NCBI GenBank assembly: GCA_929200315.1
Contig: CAKMZB010000004.1
Location: 133,726 to 197,725 of the forward strand
Origin: an uncultured Alphaproteobacteria bacterium
GTDB taxonomy: Bacteria > Pseudomonadota > Alphaproteobacteria > Rhizobiales > Rhizobiaceae
Reading direction: 5' to 3'
Length of the DNA stretch: 64,000 bases
Shown piece by piece: positions 53,474 to 64,000 of this stretch. Position 1 is the first letter of the stretch. Every line of letters begins with the position of its first letter. The notes below the pieces were generated by a model. That model worked only from the letters and a program-made list of their open reading frames with translations. It was not told where the DNA came from and made no database searches. Both the position numbers and the translations under genes were made by a program.

Positions 53474-55273
53474 ATGTTCCAGTCATTCGATGCTCCCGCC
53501 ACTCCCGTCACCGGCAACAGACGCCTCGCGGCCCTGCGCGCAGAGATCGCAAAGGCTGGTGCCGACGCGCTTCTGATCCCCCATGGCGATGAACAACGCA
53601 ATGAGTACCTCCCCGCCTGCAATGAACGCCTTGCCTGGCTCACGGGTTTTACCGGTTCAGCAGGTGCTGCGCTGGTGCTGGCGGATAGAGCGGTGCTCTT
53701 CGTGGATGGGCGTTACACATTGCAGGCTTCGCAGCAGGTGGATGATAACCATTGGCAATTCGAAAGCCTTGTCGATACTCCGCCCGCCAAATGGCTGGAA
53801 GCCCAAGACAAGCGCCTCACTCTCGCCTATGATCCCTGGCTCCACAGCCCGCAGGACGTCGCCGCGTTGGAGAAGGCGGCTGATCTTGTGCCGCTCGGCG
53901 GCAACCCGGTCGACACCGTCTGGGCAGATCGTCCTGCGCCGCCACAAGGCGCCGTATCCGTCCATCCACTCAAATTCGCAGGCCGTTCAGCAGAAGAAAA
54001 ACGCGCAGACATGGACGCAGCGCTTGCTAAAGCCGGAGGGGATATCTGCGTGTTGAGCGATGCAACTTCGGTAAATTGGCTCTTCAATATCCGTGGCAAA
54101 GACGTCTCACACATGCCGCTTGCCCTGGCCCATGCGATCCTATGCAAAGGCGAAATGCCGCTGATCTTTATCGACCCGGCAAAGCTCGACGACGCTGCCC
54201 GTGACTACCTCGACACGCTTGCCGAGCGTCACGACCCGTCGGACCTGATCGCGCAAATCAAGGCGATGTCTGCTGGCAAGAGCGTCATGCTCGACCCCGC
54301 GCAAAACCCCCACGCCATGTTCACGCTGGTGGAAGATGCTGGCGGCACGGTGCTGCGTGAAAGTGACCCTGTCACCCTCCCCAAGGCGTGTAAGAACGAA
54401 GCGGAGTTAGAAGGTGCACGAGCCGCGCATCGCCGTGACGGTGCGGCCGTCTCCTCCTTCCTTGCCTGGATGGAAGGGCAAAAACCCGGCACGGTCAGTG
54501 AGATCGAGGCCGCCGAGAGGCTCGAAAATTTCCGCCGTAACATGGCGGGCAATATGCCACTCATGGAAGTCGCCTTCGACACTATTTCCGGCAGCGGGCC
54601 CAACGGCGCGATTGTGCATTACCGCGTCAATGAGGGCACCAACCGCACCGCGCAGGCGGGAGAACTCTATCTTGTTGATTCCGGCGGTCAGTATCAGGAC
54701 GGCACCACGGACATCACCCGCACCATTGCCATCGGTGATGTTACTGAAGAGACGAAACGCTGCTACACGCTGGTGCTGAAGGGCCATCTTGCTTTCGGCA
54801 GAGCGCGGTTCCCCAAGGGCACGCGAGGTATGGATCTCGATGCTCTGGCGCGCAATCCGCTTTGGCAAACCGGCCTCGATTATGGTCACGGCACGGGCCA
54901 CGGCGTTGGCTCCTATCTTGGCGTTCACGAAGGACCGCAGAACATCTCCAAGCGCGGCACGGCGGTGTTGGAGGCGGGCATGATCGTCTCCAACGAACCA
55001 GGCTATTACCGCAGCGGCGAATTCGGGATCCGTATCGAGAACCTGGAAATTGTCACCGAACCGACCGAGATTGCAGGCGGTGACATCGCCATGCACGGTT
55101 TTGAGACGCTGACGCTGTGCCCCTATGCCCGCGATCTGATCGCCACAGACCTGCTCGACGTGTGGGAGATAGAGCGCATCAACGCCTACCATGCCTGGGT
55201 GCTGGAGGAGCTGTCACCGCGTGTGAATGAGGCAGTGAAGGCTTGGCTAGTGGCGGCCTGCGCGCCGCTCTAG
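53474..55273 (+). CDS. Aminopeptidase P family (M24) protein
   Basis: A 599-residue M24 metallopeptidase with two creatinase-like N-terminal domains (about residues 18-310) and the pita-bread catalytic domain (about 320-540). Metal ligands are in VDSGGQYQDGTTDITRT (two Asp), HGTGHGVGSYLGVHEGP (His), SNEPGYYRSGEFGIRIENL (Glu). A C-terminal extension (about 540-599) is typical of the long Xaa-Pro aminopeptidase form. It removes N-terminal residues before proline. The start could be GTG 53456 (plus 6 residues); ATG 53474 is preferred, with weak signals for both. The stop overlaps that of azlD in CTAG. Confidence 0.92.
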   Translation: MFQSFDAPATPVTGNRRLAALRAEIAKAGADALLIPHGDEQRNEYLPACNERLAWLTGFTGSAGAALVLADRAVLFVDGRYTLQASQQVDDNHWQFESLVDTPPAKWLEAQDKRLTLAYDPWLHSPQDVAALEKAADLVPLGGNPVDTVWADRPAPPQGAVSVHPLKFAGRSAEEKRADMDAALAKAGGDICVLSDATSVNWLFNIRGKDVSHMPLALAHAILCKGEMPLIFIDPAKLDDAARDYLDTLAERHDPSDLIAQIKAMSAGKSVMLDPAQNPHAMFTLVEDAGGTVLRESDPVTLPKACKNEAELEGARAAHRRDGAAVSSFLAWMEGQKPGTVSEIEAAERLENFRRNMAGNMPLMEVAFDTISGSGPNGAIVHYRVNEGTNRTAQAGELYLVDSGGQYQDGTTDITRTIAIGDVTEETKRCYTLVLKGHLAFGRARFPKGTRGMDLDALARNPLWQTGLDYGHGTGHGVGSYLGVHEGPQNISKRGTAVLEAGMIVSNEPGYYRSGEFGIRIENLEIVTEPTEIAGGDIAMHGFETLTLCPYARDLIATDLLDVWEIERINAYHAWVLEELSPRVNEAVKAWLVAACAPL

Positions 55274-55569
55274 TAAAGGATCGCGCGGAAGGCGACCACG
55301 GCGAGCAGGCCTGCCGCGACGGTCGCCGTCATCTGCAATTTTAGCGCCACGAGCGCGGCGACCACCAAAGCCGCCGCCTCCGCCGGACCGCGGCTAACGA
55401 GAGAAGGCGCAACAAGTGCGGTCATCACCGCGACCGGTACGGCTTCCAGCGCCGCCTCTACACGGAAATGCACTGAGCCGAAGCGCGACAGGATCGTATG
55501 ACCGGCAAAACGTGTCACGTAGGTCGCGATGGTGCAGGCGATGATCAGGAACCAGGGATCGGAAGTCAT
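55270..55569 (-). CDS. azlD: AzlD domain branched-chain amino acid export subunit
   Basis: A 99-residue protein with three or four hydrophobic helices (WFLIIACTIATYVTRFAGHTIL, AVPVAVMTALVAPSLV, AALVVAALVALKL and ATVAAGLLAVVAFRAI), matching AzlD. With AzlC it makes a two-component exporter of branched-chain amino acids. The ATG overlaps the azlC stop (ATGA). A longer in-frame start at 55680 lies inside azlC and is not used. Confidence 0.9.
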   Translation of the reverse strand: MTSDPWFLIIACTIATYVTRFAGHTILSRFGSVHFRVEAALEAVPVAVMTALVAPSLVSRGPAEAAALVVAALVALKLQMTATVAAGLLAVVAFRAILY

Positions 55570-56288
55570 GACGCCTCCCCCTTGTCTTGCCGGTTCTCCG
55601 GTTTTGCCAAAACCGCAGCAACAACCAGCCCAACCGCGCCACCAATCATGATCGGCCAGGTGCCGCCAAGCGTCGCCCATGCTGCAAGGGACGCAACGCC
55701 GCTTGTAAGCACCGTCGGTAGAAAGTTCGACGACTTGCGGAAGGCCATTGTCAGCGAGACGAAGAAGAGCGGGAGAATGAAGTCGAGGCCATAGGTCGCC
55801 GGGTTTTCAATCAGCCCGCCAAACAGCGCGCCAAGAAAGGTCGCCGCGATCCAGATGCAGTAGAGCGCAAGCGCGCTCGTCATGTAATAGGCCGGACGCA
55901 GCCAGCGCACGCGACGGCGCTTTTCAGACAGGGCGTAAAGCGGATCTGCCAGGAAGAAAAACGCGAAATACCGCCCCGTTGGCCGAAATGCATCCATATG
56001 CCGCCCCAGCGCCGCTGAGTAGAGAACATGGCGGAAGTTCAGCACGAAGACGGCAAGGATGATGGACCAGGCAGGAGCAGACTGGCCAATAAGATCCAGC
56101 ATCAGATACTGACTTGCACCCGCGTAGATGCCCGCCGACATGGCCACGGTTGCCGCGACGGACATGCCCGATTCCGCTGCCAGCGCACCAAAGAGAGCAC
56201 CGAAGGGAATGATGGCAACGAGCACCGGCACAGTATCGCCGAAGCCGTCGCGCAGCTCGTCTTTGACTGTGTGGGAAGCCTCGTCCAT
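55566..56288 (-). CDS. azlC: AzlC family branched-chain amino acid exporter
   Basis: A 240-residue inner-membrane protein of the AzlC family with about six or seven helices; VLVAIIPFGALFGALAAESGMSVAATVAMSAGIYAGASQYLML is the conserved N-terminal block and LNFRHVLYSAALG the second. The partner azlD follows with a 4-nt overlap. The pair exports leucine, valine or isoleucine when they are in excess. No Lrp-like regulator is adjacent. It starts 45 bp after ligA on the same strand. Confidence 0.93.
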   Translation of the reverse strand: MDEASHTVKDELRDGFGDTVPVLVAIIPFGALFGALAAESGMSVAATVAMSAGIYAGASQYLMLDLIGQSAPAWSIILAVFVLNFRHVLYSAALGRHMDAFRPTGRYFAFFFLADPLYALSEKRRRVRWLRPAYYMTSALALYCIWIAATFLGALFGGLIENPATYGLDFILPLFFVSLTMAFRKSSNFLPTVLTSGVASLAAWATLGGTWPIMIGGAVGLVVAAVLAKPENRQDKGEAS

Positions 56289-56333
56289 CGCCCTCCCCTA
56301 GACCCATCGGTCAGGCGGGAAAAGGCCCTCGTT

Positions 56334-60154
<3,821 letters not shown>

Positions 60155-60237
60155 GGCCAAGGGATACCCGTTTTGTTCTCAAAGAAAAAGCGCCTGAAAC
60201 ACTTGATCCAAAGGCGGCTTTACAGCGGTCAGACAAA

Positions 60238-60267
60238 GAAAAATCCCCGGCTCTTACGAACCGGGGA
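60238..60267 (-). terminator. Rho-independent terminator after bamD
   Basis: On the minus strand TCCCCGG (60261-60267) and CCGGGGA (60244-60250) form a 7-bp GC-rich stem with a 10-nt loop, followed by a T-rich run ending near 60238. It ends the lpxC-bamD transcript, or part of it, before recN. Confidence 0.8.
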
Positions 60268-60297
60268 CCTCAAAATCATCTGCCTGGCAAGTGCGTT

Positions 60298-61131
60298 TTA
60301 GGCGCCAACGAGCGCTTTGCCTGCACGGGAGAGCCAGGAGCCACGGTTTTCCTGCGGGCGAAGACCGCCGCTTTCAAGAAGGGCGTAGCTTTCCTTGTAC
60401 CACTGACTGTCGGGGAAGTTGTGGCCAAGCACAGCTGCTGCGGTCTGCGCTTCGCCTACAAGGCCAAGGGCGTAATAGCTCTCCGTCAGACGGGCGAGCG
60501 CTTCTTCCACGTGGCGTGTGTCTTCAAATTTCTCCACCACACCCCGGTAGCGGTTGACTGCGGCAAGATATTCTTTGCGCTCCTGGTAGTAACGCCCGAT
60601 CTGCATTTCCTTGCCGGCGATCTGGTCTTTGGCGACGCGCATTTTGCGCTTGGCATCCTCAACATATTCAGAATCAGGATAGCGCTCCACCAGACTGTTC
60701 ATAGTGCGATAAGCCAGACGCGCGGAGCGCTGATCGCGGGTGACATCCACGATCTGCCGGTAATGCGACATACCAACGAGATAGAGCACGTAGGCGGCAT
60801 CTTTGTTGGCCGGATAAAGCTCAACGAACCGGTTGCCGCGCGAGATGGCTTCCGCATAATTACCCGCCCGGTAGGACAGGAAGGTCGCCATCACACCGGA
60901 TTTGCGCGAGAAATTGGAATAAGGGTGCTGGCGGTCAAGCTTGCGGAATTTACGCTTGGCTTCGTCGTAATCACCAGAATCAACGTTGGCCAAAGCTTCA
61001 TTGTAGAGCTGATCAGCCGGTACGGTCGGGTCAGCGAATGCGTTGATCTCGTCATCCTTAGCGCAGCCGCCAACAACGAGCAGAGCAATCCCTACAGCAC
61101 CGAGCACCGAAATCCGTGAAATGCGTGCCAT
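60298..61131 (-). CDS. bamD: Outer membrane assembly lipoprotein BamD
   Basis: A 277-residue lipoprotein of the BAM complex. The signal peptide ends in the lipobox VVGGC, with the lipidated Cys at residue 23. Tetratricopeptide-like repeats follow ([59 protein letters not shown]). BamD and BamA fold beta-barrel proteins into the outer membrane. It follows lpxC on the same strand with 195 bp between; a good intrinsic terminator lies downstream. Confidence 0.95.
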   Translation of the reverse strand: MARISRISVLGAVGIALLVVGGCAKDDEINAFADPTVPADQLYNEALANVDSGDYDEAKRKFRKLDRQHPYSNFSRKSGVMATFLSYRAGNYAEAISRGNRFVELYPANKDAAYVLYLVGMSHYRQIVDVTRDQRSARLAYRTMNSLVERYPDSEYVEDAKRKMRVAKDQIAGKEMQIGRYYQERKEYLAAVNRYRGVVEKFEDTRHVEEALARLTESYYALGLVGEAQTAAAVLGHNFPDSQWYKESYALLESGGLRPQENRGSWLSRAGKALVGA

Positions 61132-61326
61132 GTCTGGCTACCTCCTGTCGCGCTCCCGGGGGCAACCGGCGTTCCGCGAACCAAAATTCTCAAAACCCTC
61201 ACCACAAAACGGCGAAAGATGCGCAGTGTTAGCGCTTGGCTGATCCTAAACTATGGCAACCGTGCGGCATTTGCACTCAAATTAGTGCAGGCTCAACCCT
61301 ATCACAGCGAGCGTTGCCAAAAGGTA

Positions 61327-62313
61327 TCAGCTTTTGTCCGCGCTGTAAGCCGCTGCGGCAAGGCCGGCAGCACCGGAAGCTGCGGGGCGGGCGCGCTCGG
61401 CGACCGGTGCATCGGTCCACTCATAGGCTGCGGGATCTGCAAGCAGAGCGGCAAGAGCCATGGCGTTGACCTTATGACCGCCACGATAGGATTGAAAGCA
61501 GCCGATTATAGGTGCGCCGGCAAGGGCGAGGTCGCCCACGGCATCCAGAAGTTTGTGGCGCACAAACTCGTTTTCGTAGCGCAGGCCTTCCGGATTGACA
61601 ATTTCGTTGTCCTCACCAATGACGACGGAATTTTCAAGACTGGAGCCGAGGGCAAAACCAGCGGCCCAATAACGCTCAACATCTTTCATAAAGCCGAAAG
61701 TGCGCGCGCGGGAAATATCGCGGGCGAAGGTTTCAGGCATCAGGTCCAAAACATAGCTCTGACGGCCAATCGCCTCTTCTTCAAAATCAATCTCGACCTC
61801 GTAACGGACGCCATCATGGGGAGAAAGCGTTGCCCAGCAGGGACCGATTTCGACGCGCACTTCCTTCAGCACGCGAAGGCAGCGACGGCGCTGGGCCTGA
61901 GGCAGAAGGCCAATTTGGGAAATGGCGTCAACGAAAGTTTCTGAAGAGCCGTCCATGACGGGGATTTCAGCGTCGTTCACCTCGATGAGGACGTTATCGA
62001 CGCGCATGGCCAGAAGCGCGGCCATGAGATGTTCGATTGTTTTAACGTGGTGGCCGGCGGCATCACCAATCACGGTGCAAAGGTCGGTGGCGAAGACGCC
62101 GGTCACATCGGCGGGAATGTCTACCGGTTCGCCAAGGTCTGTTCGGTTGAAAATAATACCCGTGCCAGGATCAGCAGGGTAGAGGGTCATGGAAACGGGT
62201 TTGCCGGAATGTACGCCGACACCATCAAAGGTGATCGGTCCGTTGATCGTGTTTTGATGCCCAGTCATGGCGCCTACAGCGCCCGCACCCCGATCGGCTT
62301 GCCCGTGGGTCAT
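61327..62313 (-). CDS. lpxC: UDP-3-O-acyl-N-acetylglucosamine deacetylase LpxC
   Basis: A 328-residue zinc deacetylase, the committed step of lipid A synthesis. Zinc and catalytic residues are seen in KTIEHLMAALLAM (His), EIPVMDGSSETFV, and FVRHKLLDAVGDLALAG (His and Asp). GVHSGKPVSMTLYPA near the N-terminus is conserved. ATG 62311-62313 is chosen because GGAAGGGGAG lies upstream at proper spacing; the family core could also start at 62268. The C-terminal 40 residues are an Ala-rich tail. LpxC is often controlled by FtsH/Lon proteolysis in Gram-negatives. Confidence 0.94.
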   Translation of the reverse strand: MTHGQADRGAGAVGAMTGHQNTINGPITFDGVGVHSGKPVSMTLYPADPGTGIIFNRTDLGEPVDIPADVTGVFATDLCTVIGDAAGHHVKTIEHLMAALLAMRVDNVLIEVNDAEIPVMDGSSETFVDAISQIGLLPQAQRRRCLRVLKEVRVEIGPCWATLSPHDGVRYEVEIDFEEEAIGRQSYVLDLMPETFARDISRARTFGFMKDVERYWAAGFALGSSLENSVVIGEDNEIVNPEGLRYENEFVRHKLLDAVGDLALAGAPIIGCFQSYRGGHKVNAMALAALLADPAAYEWTDAPVAERARPAASGAAGLAAAAYSADKS

Positions 62314-62710
62314 GCCGCAACTCCCCTTCCAACCAACCGCGCATCCCGACCAATAGGCCACTTACCAAAAAAGCCACCCCGGCCAATATCGGGTCTTGCA
62401 CAGTCATACATGGAGCGTGTTTCGCCCCTCTTTATGGAGCGCACACTAGTCAGCCCCGCGCCCGGCAACAAATCACGCTTTCTTACCTGAGCGTAACAGC
62501 GCCGACCTGCGGAACAGATCGGTGTTAAAAACGAATAACAGATTGAAGGAAATGAATTTTCCGGAGGCAATAAGACGAGATGCTCTACCATGGGGTCAAA
62601 TCTCAACCCCAATTGGTAACAAAACCTTAACGTCCCTTCACGGATGGAAACGGCCCGTCACATTGCGTGTGTGACGGGCCGTTTTCAGCTCGAATAGTTC
62701 AGGCTTTCGC
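62314..62710. other. Intergenic region between ftsZ and lpxC
   Basis: A 397-bp gap with no protein gene. It holds the hairpin after ftsZ (62648-62684), a weak promoter candidate for lpxC on the minus strand (TTGACC at 62594-62599, TCTTAT at 62570-62575, spacing 18), a dyad GGGGT...ACCCC near 62592-62610, and the lpxC ribosome binding site at about 62322-62331. The promoter would give a leader of roughly 250 nt. I see no small gene or conserved RNA I can name. Confidence 0.4.
62648..62684 (-). terminator. Hairpin after ftsZ, terminator-like
   Basis: A perfect 14-bp stem, AAACGGCCCGTCAC (62648-62661) with GTGACGGGCCGTTT (62671-62684), and a 9-nt loop, beginning 26 bp after the ftsZ stop. The T tract is short (three T residues, in either direction), so it may protect the mRNA 3' end or terminate weakly. 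Confidence 0.7.
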
Positions 62711-64000
62711 TTAACCAGCGCTGCGGCGCAGGAAGGCAGGGATGTCGAGCTGCTCATCTTCAGAGAGCGAACGCCCTGCTCCTGCCGTCGGGGCTGTACG
62801 CCCTTGGTCATCCAGCAGACCGTCGCGGGGCTGAGACGGAGCATAGAGACTCGGCTGCACAGGAGCAGCCGGGGCAGCGGCGCGCGGTGCGGCTGCCGGA
62901 GCCTGAGCCGGTGCCGCAGCCATGGCAGGCGCCGGAGCAGGTGACGCCGTAAGCGGGGCGGAAACACCGTGCTCATCTTCAGAGGTTGTACCAAAAGAGG
63001 ATTTCAGCCGCTGGAGCAAACCACCGGCCTGCTGGCTCTCACCGCCGGCGGGAGCTGGACGCATGTTGGGCGGGAAATCCTCTGCAACCGGCATCTTGAC
63101 TGGCGCAGCAGCCTGCGGAGCCGGAGCTGGTCTTGCCGTTTCGGCAGCCAAATTCTCTTCAAAAGCCCTGGCGAAAATATCGTCTGAGACTTCCGCAGCA
63201 GGCTTCATTGACGCTGCAGCTGGAGCTGCGGTTGCGGCAACGGTAGGTGCGCGCTGGATCGCGACTTCCGGCTTTGCCGGGTCGGCGGGCTTGGTGGTTT
63301 GGGCGCGCATGCGGTCCGCGGCTTCCTGCAGACGCTGGGCGTCTTGCGGGCGAGCAGCAGTGTTGGCGGAATCAATGGAGGTTGCCACCACGGAGACGCG
63401 GATAATGCCTTCCAGCGCATCGTCGTGGGTTGCACCAACGATGATGTTGGCATCCTCAGAAACTTCCTCAGAAATGCGGGTCGCCGCCTCATCCACCTCA
63501 AACAGCGTGATATCGCGGCCACCGGTGATGGAGATCAAAAGACCCATCGCACCGTGCATCGAGGTTTCGTCCAGCAGCGGGTTGGAGATCGCGGCTTCGG
63601 CAGCAGCACGGGCGCGCCCCTCTCCGGACGCTTCGCCGGTGCCCATCATTGCGCGACCCATATCGCGGGTGACGGAGCGCACGTCGGCAAAGTCGAGGTT
63701 GATGAGGCCTTCCTTGGTCATCAGATCCGTGATGCAGGCAACGCCGGAATAGAGCACCTGGTCGGCCATCGCGAAAGCGTCGGCAAAGGTGGTCTTCTCG
63801 TTGGCCACGCGGAATAGGTTCTGGTTGGGGATGACGATCAGCGTATCAACGTTGCGCTGAAGCTCCTCGATGCCCTCCTCGGCAGCTTTCATGCGGCGCT
63901 TGCCTTCAAACGAGAATGGCTTGGTGACGACGCCAACGGTGAGGATGCCGGCATCACGCGCCGCGGCTGCAATGACGGGAGCTGCCCCGGTGCCGGTGCC
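62711..64000 (-). CDS. ftsZ: Cell division protein FtsZ, 3' part (N-terminus outside the window)
   Basis: The last 429 codons of ftsZ; the gene continues beyond the window end. The visible part starts in the GTP-binding tubulin signature ([11 protein letters not shown]), then [18 protein letters not shown] and the T7 loop [15 protein letters not shown], which holds catalytic acidic residues. After the core, a long disordered linker rich in Ala and Pro (about 200 residues) leads to the C-terminal peptide [12 protein letters not shown] that binds FtsA and other membrane tethers. The long linker is usual in alphaproteobacteria. FtsZ polymers form the division ring. Confidence 0.96.
   Translation of the reverse strand, partial: GTGTGAAPVIAAAARDAGILTVGVVTKPFSFEGKRRMKAAEEGIEELQRNVDTLIVIPNQNLFRVANEKTTFADAFAMADQVLYSGVACITDLMTKEGLINLDFADVRSVTRDMGRAMMGTGEASGEGRARAAAEAAISNPLLDETSMHGAMGLLISITGGRDITLFEVDEAATRISEEVSEDANIIVGATHDDALEGIIRVSVVATSIDSANTAARPQDAQRLQEAADRMRAQTTKPADPAKPEVAIQRAPTVAATAAPAAASMKPAAEVSDDIFARAFEENLAAETARPAPAPQAAAPVKMPVAEDFPPNMRPAPAGGESQQAGGLLQRLKSSFGTTSEDEHGVSAPLTASPAPAPAMAAAPAQAPAAAPRAAAPAAPVQPSLYAPSQPRDGLLDDQGRTAPTAGAGRSLSEDEQLDIPAFLRRSAG

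Overview
The window looks like chromosomal core sequence from an alphaproteobacterium, most likely of the order Hyphomicrobiales (Rhizobiales). The reasons are a circularly permuted two-piece tmRNA gene, the alpha-type SspB, DUF1150, DUF1127 and DUF2065 proteins, a GC-rich gene style with many 4-nt ATGA/GTGA overlaps, and block order typical of that group: ftsZ-lpxC-bamD-recN-ligA, rnd-lptC-lptA-lptB-rpoN-hpf-ptsN, and thyA-folA-hflK-hflC-DUF2065-degP. Genus cannot be assigned from the sequence alone. There is no CRISPR array, prophage, rRNA operon or intact insertion sequence.

Layout. 1-2.1 kb: end of an isoprenylcysteine methyltransferase-like gene, a MerR regulator and the magnesium channel mgtE. 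2.2-7.7 kb: tRNA-Leu(GAG), lipB, then a tightly coupled minus-strand operon of coxD, coxE, two XdhC half-proteins, a molybdopterin-binding protein and a MobA-like nucleotidyltransferase, which is a maturation set for a molybdenum hydroxylase whose structural genes are not here. 7.9-11.1 kb: an M20 peptidase, a LysE exporter, and a WYL regulator with a VOC protein. 11.2-14.7 kb: ilvI, an EamA exporter and ilvH, preceded by a leader peptide and intrinsic terminator that form a classic attenuator. 14.7-21.8 kb: miaA and serB (divergent), degP, DUF2065, hflC, hflK, folA, thyA. 22-24.2 kb: DUF2853, a YHS protein, ssrA, sspB and a ribbon-helix-helix protein. 24-34 kb: a large AsmA protein, an FAD oxidase, a thioesterase, a ClC channel and UvrD. 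34.2-35.5 kb: an AT-rich two-gene cassette of unknown function. 35.5-40.5 kb: an RhlE-type helicase, an L,D-transpeptidase, an NDUFA9-like protein and tRNA-Leu(CAG). 40.5-46 kb: rnd, LPS transport genes, rpoN, hpf, ptsN. 46-56.3 kb: an MscS channel, glcB, a cation/proton antiporter, prmA, a DUF1127 protein, an M24 aminopeptidase and azlCD. 56.3-64 kb: ligA, recN, bamD, lpxC and the 3' part of ftsZ.

How the genes fit together. Envelope work dominates: LPS synthesis and transport (lpxC, lptCAB), outer-membrane assembly (bamD, AsmA), periplasmic quality control (degP, hflKC), peptidoglycan cross-linking and division (ftsZ). A second theme is branched-chain amino acids: an attenuated ilvI-EamA-ilvH operon plus azlCD. 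A third is protein and ribosome quality control: two-piece tmRNA directly upstream of sspB, and hpf.

The least ordinary features are the low-GC gene pair behind uvrD, an in-frame repeat-like insertion of about 50 codons inside UvrD, the ilv attenuator with a 16-residue leader peptide, and the exporter placed between the two acetolactate synthase subunits.
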